DNA from: Agathobacter sp.
GTDB taxonomy: Bacteria > Bacillota_A > Clostridia > Lachnospirales > Lachnospiraceae
Reading direction: 5' to 3'
Length of the DNA: 5,523 nt
Assembly (NCBI GenBank): GCA_017936725.1
Contig: JAGBEZ010000037.1
Coordinates: forward strand, 1-5,523
Made by a program: the position numbers and the translations under genes. How positions within the stretch are numbered: the first letter of the stretch is position 1; every line of letters begins with the position of its first letter. Of this stretch, positions 5,484-5,523 are shown piece after piece. Under the pieces are notes generated by a model, which was given only the letters and a program-made list of their open reading frames with translations, was not told the origin of the DNA and made no database searches.

Positions 5484-5510
5484 GATTTATTGTGCATATT
5501 CTTTTATAAT
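5482..5510 (+). promoter_or_regulatory. Sigma-A promoter for a gene beyond the right edge
   Basis: TTGATT at 5482-5487 and a perfect TATAAT at 5505-5510 are spaced by 17 bases. Transcription would start near 5517, inside the last bases of the window. The controlled gene is not visible. Confidence 0.6.
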
Positions 5511-5523
5511 TCGTGTATGAGAA

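Noticed and set aside
1..5523. CRISPR array, tRNA, rRNA, phage or toxin-antitoxin modules
   Set aside because: No regularly spaced direct repeats, no tRNA-like folds with CCA ends, and no recognisable proteins of these systems are present.

Overview
The window looks like chromosomal DNA from a low-GC Firmicute, most likely a member of the Lachnospiraceae (Roseburia/Agathobacter/Butyrivibrio-like). The basis is AT-rich sequence with canonical sigma-A promoters and GGAGG ribosome binding sites, a Clostridia-type alanyl-tRNA synthetase with a cysteine-rich insert, and a 58-residue ribosomal protein S21 with a Lys/Arg-rich tail. The genus is an inference; no search was possible.

Layout, all supported genes on the + strand: (1) positions 3-68, probable C-terminal end of a gene entering from the left; (2) 97-852, a UlaG-like metallo-beta-lactamase-fold hydrolase; (3) a near-consensus promoter at 856-884 driving a 48-residue single-membrane-span protein (939-1085); (4) a perfect palindrome at 1090-1112, then alaS (1156-3816), with no T-box leader; (5) a non-coding stretch 3817-4039 holding a long stem-loop (3855-3934), a strong promoter (3946-3973) and a leader that folds into two tandem hairpins; (6) rpsU (4040-4216), encoding S21, followed by a textbook intrinsic terminator (4231-4262); (7) a gene-free stretch of about 400 bases dominated by a giant imperfect palindrome (4243-4544) whose two feet are inverted copies of the rpsU terminator; (8) a short promoter region with an 11-15 base dyad, then a three-domain regulator-like protein (4625-5389: HTH, zinc ribbon, unrecognised C-terminal domain); (9) a 14-bp stem inverted repeat (5439-5483) abutting a promoter (5482-5510) that points out of the window.

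alaS and rpsU are both translation housekeeping genes, but rpsU has its own promoter, leader and terminator and so is probably its own transcription unit. The small membrane protein and alaS may share the promoter at 856-884, since no convincing promoter is visible directly in front of alaS. The regulator has its own promoter and may control itself or the gene beyond the right edge.

No CRISPR array, tRNA, rRNA, transposase, toxin-antitoxin pair or defence system is visible. The most unusual content is structural: the roughly 300-base palindrome after rpsU, the long stem-loop before it, and the fully structured rpsU leader.
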